In this document: positions 17,719 to 26,857 of the stretch, one piece after another
Layout: the number at the start of each line of letters is the position of its first letter
Numbering within the stretch: position 1 is the stretch's first letter
Assembly: GCA_003327425.1 (NCBI GenBank)
Contig: QOQW01000011.1
Span: 118,980 to 182,979, forward strand
DNA length: 64,000 bases
Source of the DNA: Candidatus Ozemibacter sibiricus
Lineage (GTDB): Bacteria; Muiribacteriota; Ozemobacteria; Ozemobacterales; Ozemobacteraceae
Direction of reading: 5' to 3'
The notes under the pieces: model-generated
Database searches by the model: none
Seen by the model: the letters and a program-made list of their open reading frames with translations, nothing else
Told to the model about the DNA's origin: nothing
Program-made: the position numbers and the translations under genes

Positions 17719-17747
17719 TTGCGCGACCGGCCCGGTCCCGGTAATGT
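17719..17747 (+). promoter_or_regulatory. Candidate sigma-70-type promoter for the AsmA/TamB-like gene, with palindrome in the spacer
   Basis: TTGCGC (17719-17724), a 17 bp spacer and TAATGT (17742-17747). The spacer holds a 13 bp palindrome, GACCGG-C-CCGGTC, at 17725-17737, which could be an operator. The match to consensus is moderate. Confidence 0.3.
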
Positions 17748-17783
17748 AGAGCAAAACCTGCAACCTTCTCTCATTCTCCGGCC

Positions 17784-17808
17784 GTGGCGGGGAATGGGTC
17801 CCCGCCAC
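17784..17808 (+). promoter_or_regulatory. Leader hairpin of unknown role
   Basis: A perfect 10 bp stem (GTGGCGGGGA at 17784-17793 with 17799-17808) and a 5-base loop lie in the 273 bp gap before the AsmA/TamB-like gene. It has no T-tract. It could be a second terminator for ndk or a leader structure. The rest of the gap holds no convincing gene. Confidence 0.35.
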
Positions 17809-17918
17809 CTCGCGGCTGGGAGGCGTAGCACATGACCTGTTCGACCGCATCAGCGGGGGATCGGCCCAACGAATCCAGCGAATGAGGCACACCTGATCGG
17901 AGGTCTCGGCATCATCAC

Positions 17919-19625
17919 ATGGGTACCTTGTGGCGGCGGTGGTGGAAACCTGCTCTCTTTCTGTCACCGCTTTTGATCGCCGCTGGCATCCTCTGGGGCG
18001 TGCTGGGCACGACCACCGGAGCGTGCTGGACGCTGAATCAGGCGATCGGCATCCTGTCCCGGTCTTCGGATGTGGCCCTCCGGGTGGGGCCGATCCACGG
18101 CTCCATCTGGGGGGGGCTCCACCTCGAAGAATGTTCGGGGAGGCTGCCCGGCCAGCGGTTCGCGTTCCGTCTCGCTTCCGTCAGCTTGCAGATCCTACCC
18201 TGGTCGACGTTGCAGCGGGGGTTGACCGTCGAACAGCTGGCCTGCGACCGGATCGAGCTGGCCGGCCCGCCGCCGGCGACCTGGGTGTGGCGAATCCCTC
18301 CTCCACCACTGGAATGCCTGGCTCTCCCCAAAGGCTGGCCTGAAATCCGATCCCTGCGGGTGGATACCATCGAATGGTCGCCCGATGCCTCCAGCCCCCT
18401 TCGGGTGCAGCTCGAGGATCTCGTTCTGACCCGGGCGACGGGGCCGGGAGCCTCATCGACAGCCCGCCTGGGATCGGGCGTTCTGAGGCTGCTGGACCGG
18501 CCGCTGATCCGGGCCACGCTCGACGGGGCCTGGTCTCCCGCGGCCATGGCCGTCGAGGGCACCCTTGGCGGGAAGGTGCTGGGGCAGCCATTCGCCTCAG
18601 AGGTGCGGATTTCCTATCATCCCCAGGGGTCCTGTCCTTTCAGCGGGCGGTTGTTGCCCCTCACCCTCGACCTGGCCCCCTTTTCCCGATGGTTGTGCCC
18701 GCTGTGGCAGGAGCATCTGCCCCTGGCCCTGGAAGGGATCCTGACCGCCGAAGGATCCTGGGCCTATTCTCCTCAGATGGGGCTGTTGGCGAATCTGGCC
18801 GGAGAAGTGCGGCAGGGGCGGGTGGTCGCGGTCGGTCTGTTCTGGTCGTTGCTCGAAGTGAACCTCGGGTGGAAGCTGTTCGACGGCCGCCTGGCCGTGA
18901 CCGACCTGGGCAGCTCGTTCCTGGGGGCCGCGGCCCGTCTTGCCGGCGAGGTGGCCAGGGGGACCGCCAGCGGGGTTGATTGGAATCTGCGGCTCGAGGT
19001 TCCTGCCGCCCATGTCGACCAGGTGCTGGCGAGCATGCCCTGGATGGTGCGCACCGGCTTCCGCCTGCCCGACCTGGCGGGGCTGGCCAGCTTGACCTGC
19101 CTGATCACCGGAACCGGCCCGCAGATTTCCGCCGCCCTGGAAGGAGCAGATCTCGTGTTGAAGAGCCAAGGAAGAGAAAGCCGCTTCCGGGGAAGCGCCA
19201 CGTTCCAACAGACTCGGCCGGGCGAAAGTCGGTGGCGTCTGGCGTTCGGATGGGCCGCCGCCCAGCCGCCTCGCGGCCTGTTCGCGGCCATGCGCCTGGG
19301 CTCGGAAACCCTGGCGGGACGGGTGACCGGGCCGGTCGAGCTGCGGGCCTGCCTGTCGGGGCCGGCTCTCGATGCCCTTCACCTGCGGGCCCGCATCGAT
19401 TCCCCCGCTGGAGCCTTCGGCCTGGCCGGCCTCTGGGCCGGCGGAGGATGGGGCCCCCTGGGGTATTGGCCAGGCGTTCCCCCGGGGTGGGAGGAGGCCA
19501 ACGATGATGAATCCCTCCTGGTGGCGCGACCTCGGCCTGGAGCCGAGGGCTCGCCAGAAGCCCCGGAAATCGTGACGGCGGCCGACCTGACCCTGCGGGA
19601 GCTGGTCTGGCCTCAGGCCTGGTAG
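17919..19625 (+). CDS. AsmA/TamB-like envelope protein
   Basis: 568 residues from ATG 17919. One N-terminal membrane anchor (about residues 10-30) is followed by a long, regular beta-rich chain. The segment VALRVGPIHGSIWGGLHLEE is the signature found just after the anchor in TamB and AsmA-like proteins, which form hydrophobic grooves spanning the periplasm and are thought to carry lipids to the outer membrane. There are few charged clusters and many alternating hydrophobic strands. It is much shorter than TamB (about 1250 residues) and has no visible DUF490 C-terminal domain, so it is nearer to AsmA in size. The last 13 bp overlap the convergent FapA gene. Confidence 0.6.
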   Translation: MGTLWRRWWKPALFLSPLLIAAGILWGVLGTTTGACWTLNQAIGILSRSSDVALRVGPIHGSIWGGLHLEECSGRLPGQRFAFRLASVSLQILPWSTLQRGLTVEQLACDRIELAGPPPATWVWRIPPPPLECLALPKGWPEIRSLRVDTIEWSPDASSPLRVQLEDLVLTRATGPGASSTARLGSGVLRLLDRPLIRATLDGAWSPAAMAVEGTLGGKVLGQPFASEVRISYHPQGSCPFSGRLLPLTLDLAPFSRWLCPLWQEHLPLALEGILTAEGSWAYSPQMGLLANLAGEVRQGRVVAVGLFWSLLEVNLGWKLFDGRLAVTDLGSSFLGAAARLAGEVARGTASGVDWNLRLEVPAAHVDQVLASMPWMVRTGFRLPDLAGLASLTCLITGTGPQISAALEGADLVLKSQGRESRFRGSATFQQTRPGESRWRLAFGWAAAQPPRGLFAAMRLGSETLAGRVTGPVELRACLSGPALDALHLRARIDSPAGAFGLAGLWAGGGWGPLGYWPGVPPGWEEANDDESLLVARPRPGAEGSPEAPEIVTAADLTLRELVWPQAW

Positions 19626-21088
19626 GGGCGGAACTCCAGAACTTCCTCCGGCTGCTTCTGGTAGAAGGTGACTCCCACGTAGTCGGTGTCGAGCCGCAGC
19701 CGGGACGACCTGATCACCAGGATCGCTCCGCTGTAGAAGCGACGCGCCGAGATGGTCGCCTGGGTATCTTCCAGCAAGGCGATCGCCAGGTCGGCCTTCT
19801 TGATCTCCAGGCGCAGGATCTGATCGGCCAGGCTTTCGCTCTTGCGGGTCAGGCTGGCGGCCAGCTGCGCGCGCTGCGCCTCGGGCCACTGGTCTCCTTT
19901 GTTCTGGACGAAAGTGAGGTTCTTGTCGACGTCGGCGGCCTGGCGTTTCAGATCGGCCAGAATCTTCAACAGCAGATCGAGCCTGGTCCGGATCGAATGG
20001 GAAACCCCCGCTGACACTTCCGTCACCGCCCCGGCCGGATTGCCGATCTCGCCGGCCACGATCGATTGCAGCGCGATGGTGTGGCCTCCGACCAGCGCTT
20101 TCTCGACCCGGATCGAGCCGTTGGCCGACAACCAGGCATTCATCGCCGATCGCAGGAAGATGTCCCCCTCGGCGGTGACGCGGGCGTTCTCGACATAGAG
20201 GGCCCGGATGTTGCCGAACGCCTTCACTTCGGGGTTCTGTTCCTTCAGGTGGGGGTGTCCGAGAATGCCTTTCTCGACCACCAGGTCGCCGCCCGCGGTT
20301 ACCTTGGCCCCCGGCTCGATGACGCCGTAAATGGTCAGATTGCCGGTCACCGTGACCGAGAAATCGGTCAGGACCGACCCGTGGATGACCGCCGAGCCCT
20401 TGAAGTTGATGTTGCCGGTCTGGAAGTTGACATCGCCGTTGACGGTGAGGACGGGCGTCACCCGCACCCGCACCTGGAAGGGTTTTTCTTCGACATGGAC
20501 CTGCCCGGCGCAGGCGGCGCGGGCGACCGTCACCCCCTCGGGCCCCTCCTCGGTCACCACGTTGAGTCCGGGCAGCAGGCGGACCGGGCGCCCCGGGCGG
20601 GCCGGGATCGGCTCGTCGAAGACGGTGACGCCAGGCGTGCCGTCGGTGGGCGGGTGGAGCTCCAGGATGGTCTCGCCGGGCCCCACGCTGCGGAAAAGGT
20701 CGCGGGTCTTGAAATCCATGGTGCCGTCGGGTTTCACCAGGAACTCCCGCGACGGTCGCCGCACCAGGAATTCCACCCGCCCGTCCTGTCCGTGTTCGGG
20801 GGCCTGGCCCCGAGCGACGATCTGGCCGTAGAACGGCCGTTTGGCCGCGGCCAGCCGGGGCAGTTCGTCGCTCAGGAACGGGAGATGCGCACGAGTGGGG
20901 AATTTCAACAGGACCGCCTGCCGGATCAGGGCGACGGCGGTGGCCGTGTCCAGCCCGTCCGGCCAGGTCTGGACGGCCAGGTAGGCCTCGGTGTGGTCGC
21001 GATTCAGCGAAAATTCGAGCCGGAAACCCGGGACCGGCGTCTCCTCGCAGGTCGACGCGGTTGCTGGCCAGACTTGCGGATTGGCCAC
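19613..21088 (-). CDS. FapA (DUF342) family protein
   Basis: 491 residues from GTG 21088, chosen because it starts just after the stop of the upstream minus-strand gene (10 bp gap). The N-terminal part is mixed. Residues about 130-320 form the FapA right-handed beta-helix: a long series of G-x-V repeats including LTVNGDVNFQTGNINFKGS, VIHGSVL, VTGNLTIYGVIEPGAKV and GGDLVVEKGI. A coiled coil follows (about 350-440, KILADLKRQAADVDKNL), then a small C-terminal domain. FapA proteins are widespread, often cytosolic or polar, and may act as flagellar or envelope assembly scaffolds; the activity is unknown. It is probably co-transcribed with the Ig/SLH gene. Confidence 0.85.
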   Translation of the reverse strand: MANPQVWPATASTCEETPVPGFRLEFSLNRDHTEAYLAVQTWPDGLDTATAVALIRQAVLLKFPTRAHLPFLSDELPRLAAAKRPFYGQIVARGQAPEHGQDGRVEFLVRRPSREFLVKPDGTMDFKTRDLFRSVGPGETILELHPPTDGTPGVTVFDEPIPARPGRPVRLLPGLNVVTEEGPEGVTVARAACAGQVHVEEKPFQVRVRVTPVLTVNGDVNFQTGNINFKGSAVIHGSVLTDFSVTVTGNLTIYGVIEPGAKVTAGGDLVVEKGILGHPHLKEQNPEVKAFGNIRALYVENARVTAEGDIFLRSAMNAWLSANGSIRVEKALVGGHTIALQSIVAGEIGNPAGAVTEVSAGVSHSIRTRLDLLLKILADLKRQAADVDKNLTFVQNKGDQWPEAQRAQLAASLTRKSESLADQILRLEIKKADLAIALLEDTQATISARRFYSGAILVIRSSRLRLDTDYVGVTFYQKQPEEVLEFRPYQA

Positions 21089-21098
21089 CGGAGTGCTC

Positions 21099-23552
21099 TC
21101 AGCCGGCCCGGCGGTTGAGGGCGGCGACGCGGGCCTCGACGTCGGGCGCGCGCACACCCTGGCGAGCCATGAACGCTTCGAACCACTGGGTGTCGACGCC
21201 GAACGACCGCAGTTCGGTGCGGAACTCCACGACCAATTGATAGAGTTCCACCATGTCGGCCACTTTCAGGCGCAGCTTGGTCGGTGAGTTGCGCTGCGCC
21301 TTGAGATTGGAGAGGGCGTTATTGAGGGCGCTGGCGAACTCATAGCGGGTGACGTTGGACGTCGACCGGAAGGGGAAGGATGACAGCAGGCCTTTGCTGG
21401 TGATGTGTCGCAGCGATTTGAAGGCCCAGTGGTTCTCGCGGACGGTGGTGAACGCGGGCCCGGCGGACCCCGGATTGGTCGACGGCGGCATGGATGGTCG
21501 GGACGCGGGGGCCCGCAGGGCGGGGGCGCGACCATCGACCAGCGGAATATCGAACGAGGCATCGGCTTCGTAGGCCGGGCGAGGTCGCCAGGTGGGGCGG
21601 GATTCGCCCGTGGTCGTGAACTGCCAGGACACCCGATGGCTGATGGGCTCGCCGTTGGCGCTGCGGATCTTGTCGCTGACCAGGACCTTGTATTCCGTTT
21701 CGGCTTTCAACGGTTCGTTGGGCTGGAAGATGGCGCATTGCCGGCGGGCGTCGTAGATCACCCGGCCCTCGACCCGTCGCTGTTCGCCGAACACCGAGAT
21801 GGTGATGGGATTGACGGTCGCCGGGTTGGCCGGCTCGGAAAAATGCACCTGGATGCGGCTGTCGCGGGCGACGGCCTGGGCATTGGCGCCTGGCAGGATC
21901 TGTGACACCTTGAAGGACGACAGGCGAGTCGGTTCCCGTCCGCGCCCGCCACCGCTGCGCGCGGTGGCCGTCATCCGGGAAGGAGCGTCGCGGGTGGGCG
22001 CGGCGGCCCGGGGCGCGGGTCGGGTCGGCGCCATCATCGCCATCTCTTCGCCCGCGTCGAACGATTCGAGTTCGGCGGCTTCCTGGTCAGGGCGCCGGGC
22101 CGGGGATGGCTCGAGGAAGGGTTCGGCTCGGGAGCCGGCCGGCGAGGGCAAGCTGCGGGCCGGCACGGCGGCGGTGCGGGGCGCGGGGGTCGGGCGGGCC
22201 GCCGGAGCGGCCGGCCCGGCGAAGAGATCGGGGACCTCGGGGGCTCCGCCGCCCGGATACCCGGTGGCGAAGGTGGTGGTCATGCCCTTCTGCAGCGGTC
22301 GACCGGCCATGTCGGTGATGCCCTGGGTGATCACCACCCGATAGGTCTTGCCTGCGTCGAGCACGCCGATCGGGGTCAGCACGCCCTGGCGACGCTCAGG
22401 CAGGTAGCGGATGCGGGCGGGCACCGGGCCGAAATCGTCCTCGAGGCGGAAGGTGAACTCATTGAGGGTTTCCGGCCGGATGTCGGTGCTGAAGGCGATG
22501 GTGACGGGCTGGCTCAGATTGGTGACGGTCTGGTTGTTCTGCGGGGAAAGCCCGGTCAATTTGAGAGGAGTGGCCGGCGCCGCGGGCTCCACCACGCCCG
22601 CTCGAGAGCGCCCGCTCCCCGTCGCCTGGCGGGCGGCGGGGGCGAAGGACGAGGAGCTCTCGCCGAAGGGGTTGGCGAATCCGGTCCCACTGGTCGAGGT
22701 CATGGGGTCAGGTGGGGATTCTTCGAGAATGTGGGAACTGACTTCGGTCTCTTGCGCAGAGCCCAGTTGGAAGGGAATGACCACATTGCGGGCCAGTCGG
22801 CTGCCGGCTCCACCCATCAAGGCCGTGGTCACGGTCACTCCATATTCGCGCCCCCTCTGCAGCGGGGTGCGGGGAATCAGGGTCAGGGTCTTGCGATCGC
22901 GCGACAGGCGGTAATCGATGCCGACCGGGGTCTTGCCGTCCATGAGGCGGACCGGCGCCTCACGCAGCGAGGCCAGGTCAATCGGCTCCGAAAAGGTGAG
23001 TTCGAGCGGCCGCTGGGCTTCCTGGGAGCCACCCGCCATGCTGGCCTGCACGATCCGCAGCGCCGAGCCCGTCGGGCCGGTTCCCTCGGCCAGCTCCTCG
23101 TTCATCGCGTCGGGAGAGGTGAGCCCCGGCGTGGTGGGGGCGGTGCCGCCGACCTGGAAATTCCAGACCTTTTCGCCATTGCCGGCGCCGGCCGCCCAGG
23201 TCAGGTGGGCCGTATAGGTCTGGCCGGGCTGCAAGGGCCGTTTCGCTTTGAACATGATCTGGCGGGCGGCGGGGTTGTAGAACATCTCGCCGTCGACCAG
23301 GGTATTCCCCTGGAAGAGATTCAGGTTGATCGTCTGGTAGAAAGCCTGGGTGACGTTGCCGCCGAATTCGACCGTCAACGGCGTGGTCGGCGAGACGCCC
23401 TGGGCCATATCGGGAGGGAAGGTCTGCACGACCTTCACGCCGCCCGTTCCACCCCGAGAAGAGGACATCCCCATGGTGGCATGAACGGCGGGAGCGAGGC
23501 AGACCAGCAGCCCCAGCGCGATGAGGAGCAACCTGAGCCGACGATGTGTCAT
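21099..23552 (-). CDS. Secreted protein with bacterial Ig-like (SbsA/Big_5) domains and a C-terminal SLH-like domain
   Basis: 817 residues with a signal peptide (LLLIALGLLVCLAPAVHA, cleavage near ATM). Three or four SbsA/Big_5-type Ig domains follow: VVQTFPPDMAQGVSPTTPL near 40, a second near 165, LTGLSPQNNQTVTNLSQPV near 330, and FKVSQILPGANAQAVARDS near 545. They are separated by Pro/Ala linkers. Near residue 706, ENHWAFKSLRHITSKGLL and TRYEFASALNNAL resemble an S-layer homology domain. It is likely an exported cell-surface or periplasmic structural protein tethered to cell-wall polymer. A strong Shine-Dalgarno (GGAGG) precedes the ATG. It is divergent from the V-ATPase operon. Confidence 0.8.
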   Translation of the reverse strand: MTHRRLRLLLIALGLLVCLAPAVHATMGMSSSRGGTGGVKVVQTFPPDMAQGVSPTTPLTVEFGGNVTQAFYQTINLNLFQGNTLVDGEMFYNPAARQIMFKAKRPLQPGQTYTAHLTWAAGAGNGEKVWNFQVGGTAPTTPGLTSPDAMNEELAEGTGPTGSALRIVQASMAGGSQEAQRPLELTFSEPIDLASLREAPVRLMDGKTPVGIDYRLSRDRKTLTLIPRTPLQRGREYGVTVTTALMGGAGSRLARNVVIPFQLGSAQETEVSSHILEESPPDPMTSTSGTGFANPFGESSSSFAPAARQATGSGRSRAGVVEPAAPATPLKLTGLSPQNNQTVTNLSQPVTIAFSTDIRPETLNEFTFRLEDDFGPVPARIRYLPERRQGVLTPIGVLDAGKTYRVVITQGITDMAGRPLQKGMTTTFATGYPGGGAPEVPDLFAGPAAPAARPTPAPRTAAVPARSLPSPAGSRAEPFLEPSPARRPDQEAAELESFDAGEEMAMMAPTRPAPRAAAPTRDAPSRMTATARSGGGRGREPTRLSSFKVSQILPGANAQAVARDSRIQVHFSEPANPATVNPITISVFGEQRRVEGRVIYDARRQCAIFQPNEPLKAETEYKVLVSDKIRSANGEPISHRVSWQFTTTGESRPTWRPRPAYEADASFDIPLVDGRAPALRAPASRPSMPPSTNPGSAGPAFTTVRENHWAFKSLRHITSKGLLSSFPFRSTSNVTRYEFASALNNALSNLKAQRNSPTKLRLKVADMVELYQLVVEFRTELRSFGVDTQWFEAFMARQGVRAPDVEARVAALNRRAG

Positions 23553-23654
23553 CGTTTACCTCCTGAAGGACCCTATGTTCCGGTTAGTTCATCGGCATGT
23601 CGGCACGCGGAGATTAGACCCGCTTCGGCCGGGTCTGCGGGGTACACAGCATGA

Positions 23655-23683
23655 TTGAAAACGGCGGTGTCTTGTGGTATATC
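23655..23683 (+). promoter_or_regulatory. Sigma-70-type promoter of the V-ATPase operon
   Basis: TTGAAA (23655-23660), a 17 bp spacer and TATATC (23678-23683), in an AT-richer patch of an otherwise GC-rich intergenic region. It is the best -35/-10 match in the window. Transcription would start near 23690, about 50 bp before atpE. Confidence 0.62.
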
Positions 23684-23691
23684 TAACCACT

Positions 23692-23708
23692 CGGTCCGGA
23701 TCGGACCG
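23692..23708. promoter_or_regulatory. Operator-like palindrome at the V-ATPase transcription start
   Basis: CGGTCCG-GAT-CGGACCG, a perfect 7 bp inverted repeat with a 3 bp centre. It begins 8 bp after the -10 element, so it overlaps the presumed start of transcription. It could be a repressor site or a 5'-end hairpin in the mRNA. Confidence 0.42.
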
Positions 23709-23738
23709 GTTACACCCCTACGAGGAAAGGAGCTGGCC

Positions 23739-24338
23739 ATGGCGACGGATGTGGCGACGTTCACCAAGCAGTTGCGGGAGGAAGGCATCGAAGCCGCCCG
23801 CCAGGAAGCCGAGAAGATCATCGCCGAGGCCAAGGCCCGCGCCCAGCACATCATCGATGAGGCCGCCTCGTCGGTCAAGAAGATGAAGCACGACGCCCAG
23901 GAGGAGATCGCCCAGAAGGTCCAGCGCTCGGAAGCCGAGATGAAGCTGGTCGCCCGCGATCTCATCCTGATGGTCCGCAAGAAGATCGAAGAGGTGGCGG
24001 CCGCCCTCCTCGCCGAGAAGGTCACCGAGGCGCTGCGCTCCGAAGAGGTGGTGAAAGACGCCCTGAAAGCGCTCCTCGCGCAGCACCCCGGCTCCCACGA
24101 CTGGGAGGTGAAGACCGGGCAGGCCCTGGCCAAGGCCGCCATCGAAGACCTGTTCAAGAAGGCCGGGGCGCGGGTCAAGCTGGCCGAGGGTCTGCAGAAA
24201 GCCGGGTTCGAGCTGCGCCAGAAAGACGGGGCGCAAGTGATCGAAGTCACCGACGAGTCGGTGGTCGCCGCCTTCAAGCGCCTGCTGTCGCCCGAGCTGG
24301 GCAAACTCCTCGAAACGCGCCTGGAGTCGGGGAAGTAA
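23739..24338 (+). CDS. atpE: V-type ATP synthase subunit E
   Basis: 199 residues from ATG 23739, with GAGGAAAGGAG upstream. Charged alpha-helical N-terminal half (GIEAARQEAEKIIAEAKARA, VQRSEAEMKLVARDLI), as expected for the peripheral-stalk E subunit that links the A/B head to subunit I, and a compact C-terminal domain. It is the first gene of an E-X-A-B-D-I-K operon of the type known in Chlamydia, Borrelia and Bacteroidetes. The start was chosen by the ribosome-binding site; the frame is open further upstream. Confidence 0.85.
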   Translation: MATDVATFTKQLREEGIEAARQEAEKIIAEAKARAQHIIDEAASSVKKMKHDAQEEIAQKVQRSEAEMKLVARDLILMVRKKIEEVAAALLAEKVTEALRSEEVVKDALKALLAQHPGSHDWEVKTGQALAKAAIEDLFKKAGARVKLAEGLQKAGFELRQKDGAQVIEVTDESVVAAFKRLLSPELGKLLETRLESGK

Positions 24339-24341
24339 TCC

Positions 24342-25112
24342 GTGGCCGCCGGGCTGTACTACCTCCTGTCCTTCCTGCCGCCGCTTCCTGACATCGGCGA
24401 TCCCCCGCCCATCACCCTCGAGGACGTGGCCCGCCTGGTCCGCGACCTGCCCGGCCGCGAGATCCGCACCCTCTTCGAGGTCATCGAGCTGGAAACCACC
24501 CTGCAGGCGATGATCCGGCGTCGCCTCGGTCTCGAGACGTCCGGCGGCAACGCCAGCCCCGCCTCCGATCTGGGGGGCGAGGGGCGGTTGCCCCCGGCCC
24601 TGGCCGCCTTCTTCTCCGAAGAGCAGGCCGCCGTGCCCGAAGATGCTTGGCTGACCCACCTCTGGGACGCCTTCTACCGCGAGATCGCCCGCCTGGGCGC
24701 GGCGACGGGCTGCGACCTGCTGACCACCTGGTCGCACTGGGAGCGCTCCCTCCGCTGGCAGTTGGCCGCCACCCGCAGCAAGGCGCTGGCCGAGGCCGGT
24801 CCCCTCCCCATGGAGGGCGCCAAGGCCGTGCCCTGCCAGGGTCCAGCCGAGATGCCGGCCGATCTCGCGCTCGAGGGCGGCTACGACCATTCCGCCTTGA
24901 TTCACGAGGCCTGCCTGGCGCAAGATCCGCTCGCCGCCGAGCGCATCCTCGATGAGGGCCGGGCGCGCTTCCTCGAGCAACAGGCCGGTCGCTACTCGTT
25001 CCGCATCGAAGAACTGATCGCCTACATCCTCAAGCTGCGCCTTCTGCTGCGCCACGCCCGCCTTAACCGGACAGATGGCATCCACATCCTCGAGGAGGTG
25101 ACCTCGATATGA
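24342..25112 (+). CDS. DUF2764 family protein of the V-ATPase operon
   Basis: 256 residues from GTG 24342, 3 bp after atpE. The start GLYYLLSFLPPLPDIGDPPPI is the family's recognisable beginning (tyrosines and a PPP-I block). The rest is helical, with repeated acidic-aromatic stretches such as AWLTHLWDAFYREIARLGAA. DUF2764 genes sit between atpE and atpA in chlamydial, spirochaetal and Bacteroidetes operons. They have been suggested to stand in for the missing subunit C, but the role is not established. It overlaps atpA by 4 bp. Confidence 0.75.
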   Translation: MAAGLYYLLSFLPPLPDIGDPPPITLEDVARLVRDLPGREIRTLFEVIELETTLQAMIRRRLGLETSGGNASPASDLGGEGRLPPALAAFFSEEQAAVPEDAWLTHLWDAFYREIARLGAATGCDLLTTWSHWERSLRWQLAATRSKALAEAGPLPMEGAKAVPCQGPAEMPADLALEGGYDHSALIHEACLAQDPLAAERILDEGRARFLEQQAGRYSFRIEELIAYILKLRLLLRHARLNRTDGIHILEEVTSI

Positions 25113-26857
25113 GCCTGATCGGCAAGATCGTCACGATTTATGGCAACATGGTGACCGCCGAGGTCGACGGCGCCATCCGGCAGAATGCCGTGGCCTACTG
25201 CAAACGCTCCGACGGGGTGCGTCTGATGTCGGAGATCATCCGCATCCGGGGCAACCGCGCCGACATGCAGGTGTTCGAGCTGACCCGGGGCCTGAAGGCC
25301 GGCGACGAGGTCGAGATCACCGATGAGCTGCTGTCGCTCGAGCTGGGGCCGGGTCTGCTCGGCCAGATCTACGACGGGCTGCAGAACCCGCTGCCCCTCC
25401 TGGCTCGCAAAGTCGGGCGCTTCCTCGAGCCGGGCCACTACCTGCCCGCCCTCGACCGCGCCAAGAAATGGGAGTTCACCCCGGTCGCCAAGGTCGGCGA
25501 CGTGGTGCGGGCGGCCACCAACCTCGGCAAGGTGCCGGAAGGCATCTTCGATCACTACCTGATGGCCCCCTTCGATCTGGCCGGCGACTGGAAGGTCAAA
25601 GCGATCAAACCCGCCGGCAGCTACACGATCGAAGAAGAGATCGCCGTGATCGAGAAAGATGGGCAGACCCGCTCGGTGAACATGATCCAGCGCTGGCCGG
25701 TCCGTATCCCGTTGGGGTTCTACGAGACCCGCCTGCTGCCCACCACCCCGCTGGTCACCAAACAGCGCATCATCGACACCTTCTTCCCCATCATGCTCGG
25801 CGGCACCTACTGCATCCCGGGGCCGTTCGGCGCCGGCAAGACGGTGCTGCAGCAGATCACCAGCCGTCACGCCGAGATCGACATCGTCATCATCGCCGCC
25901 TGCGGCGAGCGGGCCGGCGAGGTCGTCGAGACCCTGCGCGAGTTCCCCCACCTGACCGACCCGCGCACCGGCCGCACCCTGATGGAGCGCACCATCATCA
26001 TCTGCAACACCAGTTCGATGCCGGTCGCCGCCCGCGAGTCGTCGGTCTACACCGCCGTCACCATGGGCGAGTACTATCGCCAGCTCGGTCTCAACGTCCT
26101 GCTGCTGGCCGATTCGACCTCGCGCTGGGCCCAGGCCCTTCGCGAGATGAGCGGCCGCCTCGAAGAGATCCCCGGCGAAGAGGCCTTCCCGGCCTACCTC
26201 GAAAGCTCGATCGCCCGCTTCTACGAGCGCGGCGGCATCGTTAAGCTGCATGATGGCCGCATCGCCTCGTTGACCATCGGCGGTACCGTCAGCCCGGCCG
26301 GCGGCAACTTCGAAGAGCCGGTCACCCAAGGTACTCTGAAGGTGGTCGGCGCGTTCCTGGGCCTGTCGTACGCCCGCTCCTACGCCCGCCGCTTCCCCGC
26401 CATCGATCCCCTCGAGTCGTGGTCGAAGTACAAGGGCCTGATCGATCCGCAGAAGGTTGCCTGGGCGCATTCCTTCCTGCGCAAGGGCAAGAGCATCTAC
26501 GAGATGATGCAGGTCGTCGGCGAAGAAGGCACCGCCATCGAGGACTTCGTCATCTACCTGAAATCGGAACTGCTCGATACCGTCTACCTGCAGCAGAACT
26601 CGTTCGACGATGTCGACGCCGCCTGCCCGCCGCCGCGCCAGAAGAAGCTGTTCGACATGGTGTGCGACGTGCTGGCCTACCCGTTCTCGTTCGCCGACAA
26701 AGAAGAGGCGCGCGATCGCTTCTTCACCCTGACCGAACGGTTCCGCAACTGGAACTACACCCCCTGGGACACCCCGGCCCTCGCCGAGCACGAGGCCAAG
26801 ATCCGCGAGTGCCTGACTCCGGGCGCCGCCCAGTCGAAGGAAGCCAGCCATGCGTAA
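25109..26857 (+). CDS. atpA: V-type ATP synthase subunit A (catalytic)
   Basis: 582 residues, the usual V/A-type A-subunit length. The N-terminal barrel begins [17 protein letters not shown], the A-specific insertion is present (about 110-190), and the Walker A motif [12 protein letters not shown] is near residue 240. It also has [16 protein letters not shown], the Walker B region [20 protein letters not shown], and [16 protein letters not shown]. It hydrolyses or makes ATP at the A/B interface in the head of the enzyme. The start overlaps DUF2764 (ATGA) and the stop overlaps atpB by 8 bp, as expected for coupled translation of head subunits. Confidence 0.97.
   Translation: MSLIGKIVTIYGNMVTAEVDGAIRQNAVAYCKRSDGVRLMSEIIRIRGNRADMQVFELTRGLKAGDEVEITDELLSLELGPGLLGQIYDGLQNPLPLLARKVGRFLEPGHYLPALDRAKKWEFTPVAKVGDVVRAATNLGKVPEGIFDHYLMAPFDLAGDWKVKAIKPAGSYTIEEEIAVIEKDGQTRSVNMIQRWPVRIPLGFYETRLLPTTPLVTKQRIIDTFFPIMLGGTYCIPGPFGAGKTVLQQITSRHAEIDIVIIAACGERAGEVVETLREFPHLTDPRTGRTLMERTIIICNTSSMPVAARESSVYTAVTMGEYYRQLGLNVLLLADSTSRWAQALREMSGRLEEIPGEEAFPAYLESSIARFYERGGIVKLHDGRIASLTIGGTVSPAGGNFEEPVTQGTLKVVGAFLGLSYARSYARRFPAIDPLESWSKYKGLIDPQKVAWAHSFLRKGKSIYEMMQVVGEEGTAIEDFVIYLKSELLDTVYLQQNSFDDVDAACPPPRQKKLFDMVCDVLAYPFSFADKEEARDRFFTLTERFRNWNYTPWDTPALAEHEAKIRECLTPGAAQSKEASHA

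Noticed and set aside
17832..17885. A 17-codon frame (ATG at 17832) in the ndk-AsmA gap
   Set aside because: It is too short, has no clear ribosome-binding site and no coding signal.
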